NCBI GenBank assembly: GCA_023667095.1
Contig: JAMPAT010000007.1
Span: forward strand, 62,001-126,000
DNA length: 64,000 bases
Source: Bacteroidales bacterium
Lineage (GTDB): Bacteria; Bacteroidota; Bacteroidia; Bacteroidales; UBA932
Reading direction: 5' to 3'
Of this stretch, positions 43,686-52,545 are shown piece after piece. Each line of letters opens with the position of its first letter. Within the stretch, counting starts at the first letter, position 1. The translations under genes were made by a program, and so were the position numbers. A model generated the notes under the pieces. That model saw only the letters and a program-made list of their open reading frames with translations, had not been told where the DNA came from and made no database searches.

Positions 43686-44288
43686 ATGGCAAGATATACT
43701 GGACCAAGTACAAAGATTGCGCGTAAATTCGGTGAGCCGATTTTCGGTACAGATAAGGACTTTGAGAAAAGGAATTATCCTCCGGGACAGCACGGTCTGG
43801 CAAGAAAGCGCAAGAAATCATCTGAGTATGGAACTCAGCTGAAAGAGAAACAGAAAGTTAAATACACATACGGTCTGCTTGAGAGACAGTTCCGTAACCT
43901 CTACGAGAAGGCTTCCCGCATGAAGGGACAGAAAGGTGAGAACCTTATCATCCTTCTTGAGTCACGTCTGGACAACATTGTCTACCGTCTCGGCATTGCC
44001 CCTACAAGGGCAGCAGCAAGGCAGCTGGTATCCCATCGTCACATTACTTTGAATGGTGCTGTCTGCAACATCCCTTCAGCTCTCGTCAAGGCTGGTGATG
44101 TTGTTGCAGTAAGGGAGAGGTCAAAGAGCCTTGAGGTTATCGCAGCAAGCGTAGCTTCAGCATCAAGATATTCATGGCTTGAATTTGATGCAAAGTCTCT
44201 TACCGGAAAATATCTCAATGTCCCTGTAAGGGAGGAGATACCTGAGACAATCAACGAGCAGCTTATCGTCGAGTTGTATTCTAAGTAA
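43686..44288 (+). CDS. rpsD: 30S ribosomal protein S4
   Basis: This 200-residue primary 16S-binding protein has the S4 RNA-binding domain at [10 protein letters not shown] then [14 protein letters not shown]. It lacks the zinc-binding cysteines near the N-terminus, as in many non-thermophiles. In E. coli it represses the alpha operon; not shown here. Confidence 0.98.
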   Translation: MARYTGPSTKIARKFGEPIFGTDKDFEKRNYPPGQHGLARKRKKSSEYGTQLKEKQKVKYTYGLLERQFRNLYEKASRMKGQKGENLIILLESRLDNIVYRLGIAPTRAAARQLVSHRHITLNGAVCNIPSALVKAGDVVAVRERSKSLEVIAASVASASRYSWLEFDAKSLTGKYLNVPVREEIPETINEQLIVELYSK

Positions 44289-44314
44289 TAATTAACACCT
44301 AACAAGAATTAGAC

Positions 44315-45322
44315 ATGGCAATCTTAGCATTTCAGAAACCTGACAAGGTGATAATGCTCGAAGGAACCGATACCGTTGGCCATTTCGAGTTCAGGCCTCT
44401 TGAGCCTGGATACGCACAGACCATCGGCAACGCCCTCCGCCGCATTCTGCTGTCATCTCTGGAAGGTTTTGCTATCAATTCAGTCAAGATTTCGGGAGTG
44501 GACCATGAGTTCGCTACAATCCCGGGCGTGATTGAAGGTATGCAGGACATCATCCTTAACCTTAAGCAGGTGAGATTCAAAAGAATGGTGGAGACTGTAG
44601 ATTCCGAGGTGGCAAACATCGTGATCAGCGGTAAGCAGGAATTCACCGCAGAGGATATCTCAAAAGGATTGTCTTCTTTCCAGGTGTTGAATCCAGAGCA
44701 GCATATCTGCTTCCTTGAACCGTCAGTTAAACTGGAGATTACCCTTAACATCAACAAAGGCCGTGGTTTCGTCCCTGCTGACGAGAACAGGGATGAGAAT
44801 ACTCCTATCGGAACTATTCCTGTTGATGCAAGCTACACTCCAATCGTGAATGTAAACTGGTCTGCGGACAACTGGCGTGTCGAGCAGAAGACTGACTATG
44901 AGAAATTGAACCTTGAGATTGTAACCGACGGTTCAATCACTCCAAGCAATGCTCTCCAGGAGGCTGCAAACATCCTCATCTACCATTTCAAATTGTTTAC
45001 AGACGACAAGAAGCTTTCCCTTGAGAGCGCAATCGAGTCTGATTCAAAGGAACTTGATGAGGAGTCACTCCGCATGAGGCATCTTCTTCTTACAAAGCTT
45101 TCGGACATGGGACTTTCTGTAAGGGCCTACAACTGTCTCAAGGCTGCGGATATCGATACTTTTGCTGACCTTGTTTCATATTCAAGGTCTGAACTGATGA
45201 AGTTCAGGAACTTCGGACGGAAGTCACTCAGCGAAATCGATCTCCTCGTCGAGAAGATGAAGCTTACATTCGGAATGGATGTTACCAAGTATAATATTGA
45301 ACCAAAGAAAAAGATCCTATAA
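44315..45322 (+). CDS. rpoA: RNA polymerase alpha subunit
   Basis: This 335-residue protein has two domains. The N-terminal assembly domain is seen in [16 protein letters not shown], and the C-terminal DNA/activator-binding domain from about 255 ([16 protein letters not shown], then [12 protein letters not shown]). Length is normal. It ends three bases before rplQ. Confidence 0.98.
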   Translation: MAILAFQKPDKVIMLEGTDTVGHFEFRPLEPGYAQTIGNALRRILLSSLEGFAINSVKISGVDHEFATIPGVIEGMQDIILNLKQVRFKRMVETVDSEVANIVISGKQEFTAEDISKGLSSFQVLNPEQHICFLEPSVKLEITLNINKGRGFVPADENRDENTPIGTIPVDASYTPIVNVNWSADNWRVEQKTDYEKLNLEIVTDGSITPSNALQEAANILIYHFKLFTDDKKLSLESAIESDSKELDEESLRMRHLLLTKLSDMGLSVRAYNCLKAADIDTFADLVSYSRSELMKFRNFGRKSLSEIDLLVEKMKLTFGMDVTKYNIEPKKKIL

Positions 45323-45325
45323 AGT

Positions 45326-45793
45326 ATGAGGCACAATAAAGCAATCAACCACCTTGGCCGCAAGAGTGGTCACCGCAAGGCCCTCCTCGCAAATATGGCT
45401 ACTTCCCTCATTCTCAACAAGAGAATCCAGACGACTGTTGCCAAGGCAAAGGCTTTGCAGGTTTATGTAGAACCTCTTATCACAAAGTCAAAGGAGGATA
45501 CGACACACTCTCGCCGTGTTGTCTTCAGCTATCTGAAGAACAAGTATGCTGTCAAGGAGCTGTTCTCTACAGTCGCTCCTAAGATTGCAGAGCGTCCAGG
45601 CGGATATACACGTGTACTTAAGACCGGCTTCCGTCAGGGAGACGGTGCAGACATGGCTCTCATCGAGCTGGTTGACTTCAATGAGGCAGCTCTTGCTTCA
45701 GGAAAGAAGGAGACAAAGAAGCCTGCAACACGCCGTAGCCGTGCAAAGAAGGCCGCTGAGGCACCTGCAGCTGAGACTCCAGCAGCAGAGTAG
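45326..45793 (+). CDS. rplQ: 50S ribosomal protein L17 with Ala-rich tail
   Basis: The first 120 residues are standard L17 ([20 protein letters not shown]). The last 30 residues are a low-complexity tail of Lys/Arg followed by repeated [10 protein letters not shown], an extension seen in some Bacteroidota. It is the last gene of the ribosomal operon and is followed by a strong terminator. Confidence 0.97.
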   Translation: MRHNKAINHLGRKSGHRKALLANMATSLILNKRIQTTVAKAKALQVYVEPLITKSKEDTTHSRRVVFSYLKNKYAVKELFSTVAPKIAERPGGYTRVLKTGFRQGDGADMALIELVDFNEAALASGKKETKKPATRRSRAKKAAEAPAAETPAAE

Positions 45794-45823
45794 TCAGAAA
45801 TACATATTGTATTTAAATATCAT

Positions 45824-45855
45824 TGGACCGGCCATGGTGGCTGGTCCATTTTTTT
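45824..45855 (+). terminator. Terminator of the ribosomal-protein operon
   Basis: TGGACC (45824-45829) pairs with GGTCCA (45843-45848), extended inside by GGCC/GGC, followed by TTTTTTT. It lies 31 bp after rplQ and marks the end of the 22-gene operon. Confidence 0.85.
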
Positions 45856-45955
45856 ATCCGCTCCATTTACATGATGGAATTTTTTCATTTGCAGTTTAGG
45901 GTATTTTAACATAGATTCAGTCTTATAGGCATCGTATTAATAACACTGATGCTTT

Positions 45956-47425
45956 ATGAGAAAGAAATCAATTTCTGTGACCAGGGCCATTGCCGCCTTT
46001 TCTATGCCTTTTTTCCTATGCTTAGGCATAGCTGGATGTGAGGACGCCACAATCCTTGAGGACGAGACAGAACCTCCTCTTGTCAATCCGCTGCCGCAGC
46101 CGGAGATACCGGATGATCCAGTAGACGAGTATGATGAGACCGAAATCCTGAATCATGTCAAGTCAGATTTCTCCTGGTGGGAAGACGTGAGGCCACGCAA
46201 ACGCCAGGAACTCAGTTTTGAACGTGGGACAAGATGCGTCAAGCTATGCTCTGATTCCAGGTATATCTACGGCTATGTTGAGATTGACACGTCAAAGGTC
46301 CTATCAAGGACAGGCAAGAAATCTCCTGAATATCTGAATACTCTCGGTGTATGGCTTGATACCGATGATGTCCACGATGGACAGGGAGGAGGATGGTTCA
46401 TGAGTGCCTCTCCAAAGGGCTTTGACAAGCTTCTGCGGGGCAAATGCTCGGACTGTGCGGAGCCACAGGACTGGAAACCTGCTGTCTATGATGTAAGCAT
46501 GGGTGGAGATACTTTCGGGCAGACAGATCCGGTTGCAGGTGGATGGATTAATGCCGGGACCGGCATGGGAATGCTGGAGGACAATATTTTCCGCTATACT
46601 TTCACTGTTGACAGAGTGCGTCTCGGAATAGACGATATGGATGAGGTCTGTCTTGGAATTTCGTTTGACTCAGGTGGATATACAGACTATACCGTAATTC
46701 CTGACAGGACCGGCTTTATGCTTAGGCTTGGCAATGGCGATGAGATAGAATATGATATTGACGGTACAGAGGAGCCTGCACCTGACCCAGGCCCAGATCC
46801 TGAACCGGACCCAGATCCGGACCCTGTGGATATAGGGACTCTACTGAAGACAGACCTTGAATTCTGGAAGTGCATAGCTGAGGCTGACAGGGGGACTGAC
46901 ACACAGTTTGAACGCGGTACAAAGTGCGTGAAATTCACTTCTGATTCTGAATACCTATATGGATATGTCGAAGTGGACTTGACAAAGATATTTGAGAAAG
47001 GTACGGAAAACACCCGTCATGACTATCTGAACCATCTCGGAATCTGGCTTGATACAGATGGTATACATGAAGGCCAGGGAGGCGGATGGGCACTCTCGAA
47101 ATCCCCGAAAGGCTATGATGTCCTCATCTATGGACGCTGTTCCGACAATGGAACGCCTCAAAGATGGACTCCGGAAGTGCATGATGTGTCAAAGCCAGGA
47201 GACAGTTTCCGGACTGCAGTAGAGACCGGTTGGGAGAATTATGCGGCAGGCGATGGCCAGGTCGCTGATGATTTGTTCTTCTATACTTTCGTCATAGACA
47301 GGAAATGCCTTGGGGATACTGGTGAGGCAATCATTGGAATAACTTTCAACTTTCAATATAACGCTTACAATGACCATATTGTAGTTCCTGCAAGATGCGG
47401 ATTTACTGTTCCTCTTGCCAAATGA
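45956..47425 (+). CDS. Lipoprotein with two tandem copies of an unknown domain
   Basis: This 489-residue protein has a lipoprotein-type leader (G-I-A-G-C, Cys28). After a proline-rich spacer it has two copies of a domain of about 200 residues (about 60-260 and 295-489). Shared landmarks, copy by copy, are F-E-R-G-T-R-C-V-K-L / F-E-R-G-T-K-C-V-K-F, L-G-V-W-L-D-T-D / L-G-I-W-L-D-T-D, G-Q-G-G-G-W in both, and S-P-K-G-F-D / S-P-K-G-Y-D. An Asp-Pro linker rich in repeats (P-D-P-E-P-D-P-D-P) joins them. I do not recognise the domain; the Asp-rich loops suggest calcium or carbohydrate binding. It lies 24 bp before the DUF4832 gene, probably one operon. Confidence 0.8.
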   Translation: MRKKSISVTRAIAAFSMPFFLCLGIAGCEDATILEDETEPPLVNPLPQPEIPDDPVDEYDETEILNHVKSDFSWWEDVRPRKRQELSFERGTRCVKLCSDSRYIYGYVEIDTSKVLSRTGKKSPEYLNTLGVWLDTDDVHDGQGGGWFMSASPKGFDKLLRGKCSDCAEPQDWKPAVYDVSMGGDTFGQTDPVAGGWINAGTGMGMLEDNIFRYTFTVDRVRLGIDDMDEVCLGISFDSGGYTDYTVIPDRTGFMLRLGNGDEIEYDIDGTEEPAPDPGPDPEPDPDPDPVDIGTLLKTDLEFWKCIAEADRGTDTQFERGTKCVKFTSDSEYLYGYVEVDLTKIFEKGTENTRHDYLNHLGIWLDTDGIHEGQGGGWALSKSPKGYDVLIYGRCSDNGTPQRWTPEVHDVSKPGDSFRTAVETGWENYAAGDGQVADDLFFYTFVIDRKCLGDTGEAIIGITFNFQYNAYNDHIVVPARCGFTVPLAK

Positions 47426-47449
47426 CGACCATGAAAAAAACAAAGAGAT

Positions 47450-48952
47450 ATGAAGAAGATTATAAATGTATTGCAGGCTGTTGCTGCCTTGCTTTGCTGC
47501 CCTGCATGTGACAAGGATGTTGTGAAGCCTATTCCTGAGGAACCTGTGGAAATTGACCGTGTGACAGAACTTTATGGATGGCCTATAGAGAATCTTGACG
47601 GGGATGTCCAGCATTTCGTGGCTCCGGAGCCGCCGTTTGAGTATTCTGTTGAATACAGGTATGATGCATCGGATTTCTGTAATCCGGAGAGAGGTGCGTA
47701 TGATTTCTTTGAATACCATTTCAAGGACGGCTCCATACCTGAACCGAGATCAGTCGAGTCCCTCTCTGCAGCAAGGAAGATGAATATAACTCTCCATTAT
47801 GTCGGGGTCTATCTCTGTGATTTTCTTGAGAGCGACATTTCCGAGGCTGCATTGAATGTCCTGAGACAGCACTTTGAAAATGAACGCCTGGCAGGGACAA
47901 AGGTTGTGTTGCGCCATGCCTATTCATGGAGTGACAAATGGCCTGTACAGGACCCGGAGCTGAAATGGGTCCTCAGACATATAGAGCAGCTGGCTCCAAT
48001 CTGGCATGAATATCAGGATGTGATATATGTTGTGCAGGCAGGCCTGGTCGGCATATATGGTGAATGGCATACTTCAACCAACCTCAATTCTCCTGATGAC
48101 AGGGCAGCGGTTGTCAAGGCGCTTCTTGACAATGTTCCTGTAAGCCGTCAGGTTGCGCTCCGGACTCCGGGACAGAAGAGGAGTATACTGGCGAAAATCA
48201 GTGAATCCGGCTATAAATGGGGGGACTCGCTTTCTGTGGAGACAGCATTTGACGGGTCATACAATGCACGTCTCGCCGGTCATGATGACTGCGTCCTTGC
48301 AAGCGGCTCTGATGGAGGTACATTCAGCAATGACTATGACAAGAGGCTATGGGAGCGTGACGGAAACTACATGTCGATAGGAGGTGAAACCTGCCCTATG
48401 GAAGGAATCTATGAATACTGCGGGTGTGAAAATTCCAATATCCATCTTCGCAGATTCCATTTCTCCTATCTGAGGAATTATGCATGGCAGGCTCCTGAGG
48501 TCTGGAGGGAAGAAGGCTGCCATGATGACCTTGTCAGCAGGGTCGGCTACCGCCTTGTCTTCAATGGTGCATCTTTCTATGGCCATTTCAGGGCCGGAGG
48601 CAGCCTGACCATGAAGATGTGCCTGAGCAACTATGGCTTTGCTTCCATTATAAACGAGCGTAGAATTGAACTGGTCCTTGTCAATGAGAATGATGCTTCC
48701 GAGAAATATGTCTTTGTCTCAGGAAAGGATCCGCGTGACTGGAAAGGATGCCATCATTATGAATGGGATGAGAAAATTGTGCTTCCTGACTCTCTGAAGC
48801 CAGGTGAGCAGTATACGCTTTATCTGAATCTGCCGGATATTTCACCTGCCCTGCATGACAATCCTGATTTCAGTGTCCGGGTTGCGAGCAAGGGAGTGTG
48901 GGATGAGAAGACTGGATACAACCGTATAGCAAGCTTCATTGCAGATATGTAA
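47450..48952 (+). CDS. DUF4874/DUF4832 family lipoprotein
   Basis: This 500-residue protein has a cysteine-rich lipoprotein leader (C-C-P-A-C). The N-terminal half has F-C-N-P-E-R-G-A-Y, the L-x-Y-V-G-V-Y-L motif and V-V-L-R-H-A-Y-S-W, followed by V-V-Q-A-G-L-V-G-I-Y-G-E-W-H, the pattern of DUF4874 with a TIM-barrel look. The C-terminal part (about 270-490) fits DUF4832, ending in a beta domain. Acidic residues in G-E-W-H are placed like a glycosidase catalytic acid, but no activity is established. It shares an operon with the duplicated-domain lipoprotein, suggesting both act on the same surface polymer. Confidence 0.75.
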   Translation: MKKIINVLQAVAALLCCPACDKDVVKPIPEEPVEIDRVTELYGWPIENLDGDVQHFVAPEPPFEYSVEYRYDASDFCNPERGAYDFFEYHFKDGSIPEPRSVESLSAARKMNITLHYVGVYLCDFLESDISEAALNVLRQHFENERLAGTKVVLRHAYSWSDKWPVQDPELKWVLRHIEQLAPIWHEYQDVIYVVQAGLVGIYGEWHTSTNLNSPDDRAAVVKALLDNVPVSRQVALRTPGQKRSILAKISESGYKWGDSLSVETAFDGSYNARLAGHDDCVLASGSDGGTFSNDYDKRLWERDGNYMSIGGETCPMEGIYEYCGCENSNIHLRRFHFSYLRNYAWQAPEVWREEGCHDDLVSRVGYRLVFNGASFYGHFRAGGSLTMKMCLSNYGFASIINERRIELVLVNENDASEKYVFVSGKDPRDWKGCHHYEWDEKIVLPDSLKPGEQYTLYLNLPDISPALHDNPDFSVRVASKGVWDEKTGYNRIASFIADM

Positions 48953-49010
48953 CGGCAGATACGGGATGCCTTTATGGAGGCTGTCCGGGAAACATGGATA
49001 TGTGTCTGAC

Positions 49011-49053
49011 CAAGGGTGCCCTAAAAGTAGACTTTGCTTTTGGGACACCCTTG
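49011..49053 (+). terminator. Long hairpin after the DUF4832 gene
   Basis: CAAGGGTG (49011-49018) pairs with CACCCTTG (49046-49053), and an inner CCTAAAAG pairs with CTTTTGGG. Only TT follows the stem before TATAAT, so it may be a two-way terminator. The perfect outer ends also resemble a small insertion remnant. Confidence 0.55.
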
Positions 49054-49145
49054 TTATAATATATAACTTTCAACGGTATACGGTTCTTCATGTATAATCC
49101 AATGTTACGAAAAGGTTAATAATTTGTTGCAAAGGCATATTTATT

Positions 49146-49175
49146 TTTGCACACCGATAAAAAATGCTATCTTCG
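49146..49175 (+). promoter_or_regulatory. Promoter of the Oar-like receptor operon
   Basis: TTTG at 49146-49149 is followed 18 bases later by TATCTTCG (49168-49175), one mismatch from the -7 consensus, and the ATG comes 37 bases after it. The rest of the 259-bp gap holds the hairpin at 49011 and A/T-rich DNA with no gene. Confidence 0.6.
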
Positions 49176-49211
49176 CAACGTTATAACTCTTTTACAAACT
49201 ATTAAAACGCT

Positions 49212-52200
49212 ATGAAACAATCGTTTAAGCGATTGCTGCTTTCTCTAGGAGCGGCAATTTTGGTGAGTGTATCTGCTATTGCGCAGGTCACAACTTCTTC
49301 CCTCGCCGGACGAATCACAGACAACGAAGGCTTGCCGGTAATCGGTGCAGCGGTTCTCGCTACACATACTCCTTCCGGAACTGTCTATGGTGTCGTGACG
49401 AATGCAGAAGGCCGTTACACAATTAACGGTATGCGTACCGGTGGACCTTACACAGTGGCAGTATCATGCCTAGGATACCAGGGACTTACATATACAGATG
49501 TAACCCTGCAGCTCGCTGAGACATTCTCATTGAACGGAACCTTGAAAGAGGATTCGGAGATGTTGAGCGAAGCGATGGTAATTGCAGCTCCGGCTTCAAA
49601 ATTCTCAGCAGAGAAGACAGGTGCTGCTACAAACATCTCCAACAAGCAGATTACCGAGCTTCCTACTGTAAGCAGGAGCATCACGGACGTTACCCGTCTT
49701 TCTCCATACGGCGGTAACGGAATGACGTTCGCTGGTGCTGATGGACGTACTGCCAACTTCACAGTCGACGGCGCGAACTTCAACAACAACTTCGGTCTTA
49801 GCTCAAACCTCCCTGGTGGTGGAAGCCCTATCTCCCTTGATGCAATTGATGAGCTGCAGGTTGTAATTTCTCCATTTGACGTACGTCAGACTAACTTTAT
49901 CGGTGGTGGAGTAAACGCCATAACCAAGTCTGGTACAAACACATTCAAGGGATCTGCATACATTTATCATAAGAATGAGAATATGCAGGGAGATGCAATC
50001 TACGGTGAGCAAATCAGCGGTGCGCGTAACAAAAACAGGACTACTACATATGGATTTACTCTCGGAGGACCTATTGTAAAGAATAAACTCTTTTTCTTTG
50101 TCAACTTTGAATATTCTGCAATTCCGTCAGTTGTAAACAGATGGAGAGGCTCAGAGGATGGAGAGGCTAATTCATCTCAATATATATCCCGTACGACTCT
50201 TGCAGATCTGGAGAGGGTTTCCAATTTTGTAAAGGAAAAATACGGATATGATACCGGTTCCTGGACATCTTTCCCTGCAAATGAAAGCAATATAAAGGCT
50301 CTTGCTAGGATTGACTGGAATATAACTGACAACCATCATCTTGCTGTACGTTATAACTATACTCTCAACAATGTCTGGAATAGTCCTAACGGAACATCAA
50401 TGGACGGTGGTACACGTATGTCGGGCTATCGTATGTCGCAATATTCAATGTCGTTTGCAAACTCTATGTATTCGATGCAGAATCTTGTCAGCACAGTCTC
50501 TGTAGACCTTAACAGCCGTATCAGTGACAAACTGTCCAACCAGTTCCTGGCTACGTTCTCAAAGCTTGATGATGTGCGCGGAACAAACTCAGATCCATTC
50601 CCATTCATAGACATTCTTGACGACACACAGTCAAACAACTATATGGCTCTCGGATATGAGCTTTTCACATGGAACAACGGTGTGCACAATAATGTGTTCA
50701 ATGTAAAGGATGACCTTACTTATTTCGGAGGTAACCATAAGGTTACAGGAGGTATCAATTTCGAGTACCAGATGGCAGACAATGCCTATATGAGAAATGG
50801 AACAGGTTATTACCGCTACAAATCAGTTGATGACTTTATCAATGGAGCGACTCCTGAGATTGTCTGCCTTACATACGGCTATGGCGGAGAAAAGAATCCC
50901 GCTGCGCGTGTCCGTTTCTACAAGGCAGGAATCTATGCACAGGATGAATGGCAGGCAAATGATAAGTTCAAGCTTACCTATGGTCTCCGTATTGATGGCC
51001 TCTTCTTTGACAATCAGGACCTGATGACTAACCAGGCTATTCTTGAACAAAAATATAAAGACGAAAAGGGAAAAGAGCGCAGTATAGATACTGGCAAATG
51101 GCCTAATGCCAGCGTGACTTTCTCTCCACGTATTGGTTTCACCTGGGATATTCTTGGTGACAAGAGCCTTAAGCTCCGTGGTGGTTCAGGTCTCTTCTCC
51201 GGACGTCTTCCTCTCGTGTTCTTCACCAATATGCCTACAAACGGAGGTATGGTACAGTATCAGGCACAGCTCGGTCCTGGCACCAAGTACAACAATTTGC
51301 CAGAAGCAGTACGCAAGAATTATGGAGATATGAACGCAATCCTCAATGAGTTCAAGGGAGGTCTGATAACTTCTTCTGATGCTCTGAGAAATAAATTGAC
51401 AGCAATGGGCTTTCCGGATACAATCAAGCCGGAAGACGGGGCTATCCCATCAGCAATATGCGGTGTTGACCCTAAGTTCAAGATGCCTCAGGTATGGAAG
51501 ACTTCTCTTGCCATTGACTACAGCTTCCCTACTTCATTCCCGTTCTCTGTGTCAGTGGAGGGTATTTATAACAAGACTGTCAATGGAGTATGCATTTCTG
51601 ACTGGAGCATTCTTCCGTCAGAGGGTTTCCCTAAATTCAACGGAGTTGACAACCGTCCTATCTTCCCGGCTTCTTTCCGTCAGGGAACAAAGGCTTTCGT
51701 TCTTGAGAATACAAGCCGTGGATACGGCTGGTCAACAGCGGCTTCTGTCAATATGACTCCTGTCAAGGATTTGACAATCAGTGCATCTTATACTCATTCT
51801 GTAAGTAAGGATGTAACAGGTATGCCTGGATCTAATGCCGAGTCCGCATTTACATACGTTCCTACTACAGCGGGCCCTAACCGTATTCCGCTTCATAATT
51901 CGCAGTATGTAACTCCGGATCGCTTTGTGGCTTCTCTTAACTATAAGGATAAAGGAAATAATCACTATAGCCTCATTTATGAGACATGGAGAGGTGGCTA
52001 CAACTATTCATATATGCTTACCAACGACATGAATGGTGACGGCTATGCCTATGATTCTATTTATATTCCTACTGACCAGCAGGTTGCTGATGGCTCTTTC
52101 CGCTTCAAGAGTGAGGATGATGCCGCACGTTTCCTGGATTATGTACACAAGGACAAGTATTTGAGCAAACACCAGGGACAGTATGCTGAGGCTTACAGCG

Positions 52201-52529
52201 TCTACTCTCCATGGGTACACAGACTTGATTTCAGCTATAAGCATGACTTCGTAATAAAGGGACAGAAGAACGTGAGCAAGATTCAGCTTTGCTTTGATGT
52301 GAAGAACATTCTGAACCTTTTCAACAATAAATGGGGAGTTTCGAAGTATCTGAATCCTGCAATAGGTGATGAGGCTCGTATCCTCAAATATGAGGGTGCA
52401 GATGTAGATGGCTATCCGGTATTCTCTACCCCGGCAGCCATAAATGGGTCTACCCAGACATTTGTGCCTTATACAAGCCTTGGCCAGTGCTGGTATGCTT
52501 CTATAGGTATCAAGTACATGTTCAACTAA
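49212..52529 (+). CDS. Oar-like TonB-dependent outer-membrane receptor
   Basis: This 1105-residue receptor has a signal peptide (about 1-25, ending S-A-I-A-Q), a carboxypeptidase-regulatory-like domain (about 30-115, L-A-G-R-I-T-D-N-E-G-L-P-V-I-G), a plug with T-V-D-G-A-N-F-N-N-N-F and I-S-P-F-D-V-R-Q-T-N-F-I-G-G-G-V-N-A-I-T-K-S-G, and a long barrel ending K-Y-M-F-N. The D-V-R-Q sequence and the length are typical of Oar-like receptors, which lack a SusD partner. It is first in a set of secreted OB-fold, BACON and nuclease proteins, so import of nucleic-acid fragments is a reasonable guess. Confidence 0.85.
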   Translation: MKQSFKRLLLSLGAAILVSVSAIAQVTTSSLAGRITDNEGLPVIGAAVLATHTPSGTVYGVVTNAEGRYTINGMRTGGPYTVAVSCLGYQGLTYTDVTLQLAETFSLNGTLKEDSEMLSEAMVIAAPASKFSAEKTGAATNISNKQITELPTVSRSITDVTRLSPYGGNGMTFAGADGRTANFTVDGANFNNNFGLSSNLPGGGSPISLDAIDELQVVISPFDVRQTNFIGGGVNAITKSGTNTFKGSAYIYHKNENMQGDAIYGEQISGARNKNRTTTYGFTLGGPIVKNKLFFFVNFEYSAIPSVVNRWRGSEDGEANSSQYISRTTLADLERVSNFVKEKYGYDTGSWTSFPANESNIKALARIDWNITDNHHLAVRYNYTLNNVWNSPNGTSMDGGTRMSGYRMSQYSMSFANSMYSMQNLVSTVSVDLNSRISDKLSNQFLATFSKLDDVRGTNSDPFPFIDILDDTQSNNYMALGYELFTWNNGVHNNVFNVKDDLTYFGGNHKVTGGINFEYQMADNAYMRNGTGYYRYKSVDDFINGATPEIVCLTYGYGGEKNPAARVRFYKAGIYAQDEWQANDKFKLTYGLRIDGLFFDNQDLMTNQAILEQKYKDEKGKERSIDTGKWPNASVTFSPRIGFTWDILGDKSLKLRGGSGLFSGRLPLVFFTNMPTNGGMVQYQAQLGPGTKYNNLPEAVRKNYGDMNAILNEFKGGLITSSDALRNKLTAMGFPDTIKPEDGAIPSAICGVDPKFKMPQVWKTSLAIDYSFPTSFPFSVSVEGIYNKTVNGVCISDWSILPSEGFPKFNGVDNRPIFPASFRQGTKAFVLENTSRGYGWSTAASVNMTPVKDLTISASYTHSVSKDVTGMPGSNAESAFTYVPTTAGPNRIPLHNSQYVTPDRFVASLNYKDKGNNHYSLIYETWRGGYNYSYMLTNDMNGDGYAYDSIYIPTDQQVADGSFRFKSEDDAARFLDYVHKDKYLSKHQGQYAEAYSVYSPWVHRLDFSYKHDFVIKGQKNVSKIQLCFDVKNILNLFNNKWGVSKYLNPAIGDEARILKYEGADVDGYPVFSTPAAINGSTQTFVPYTSLGQCWYASIGIKYMFN

Positions 52530-52545
52530 TAGCAAAAGATATTAT

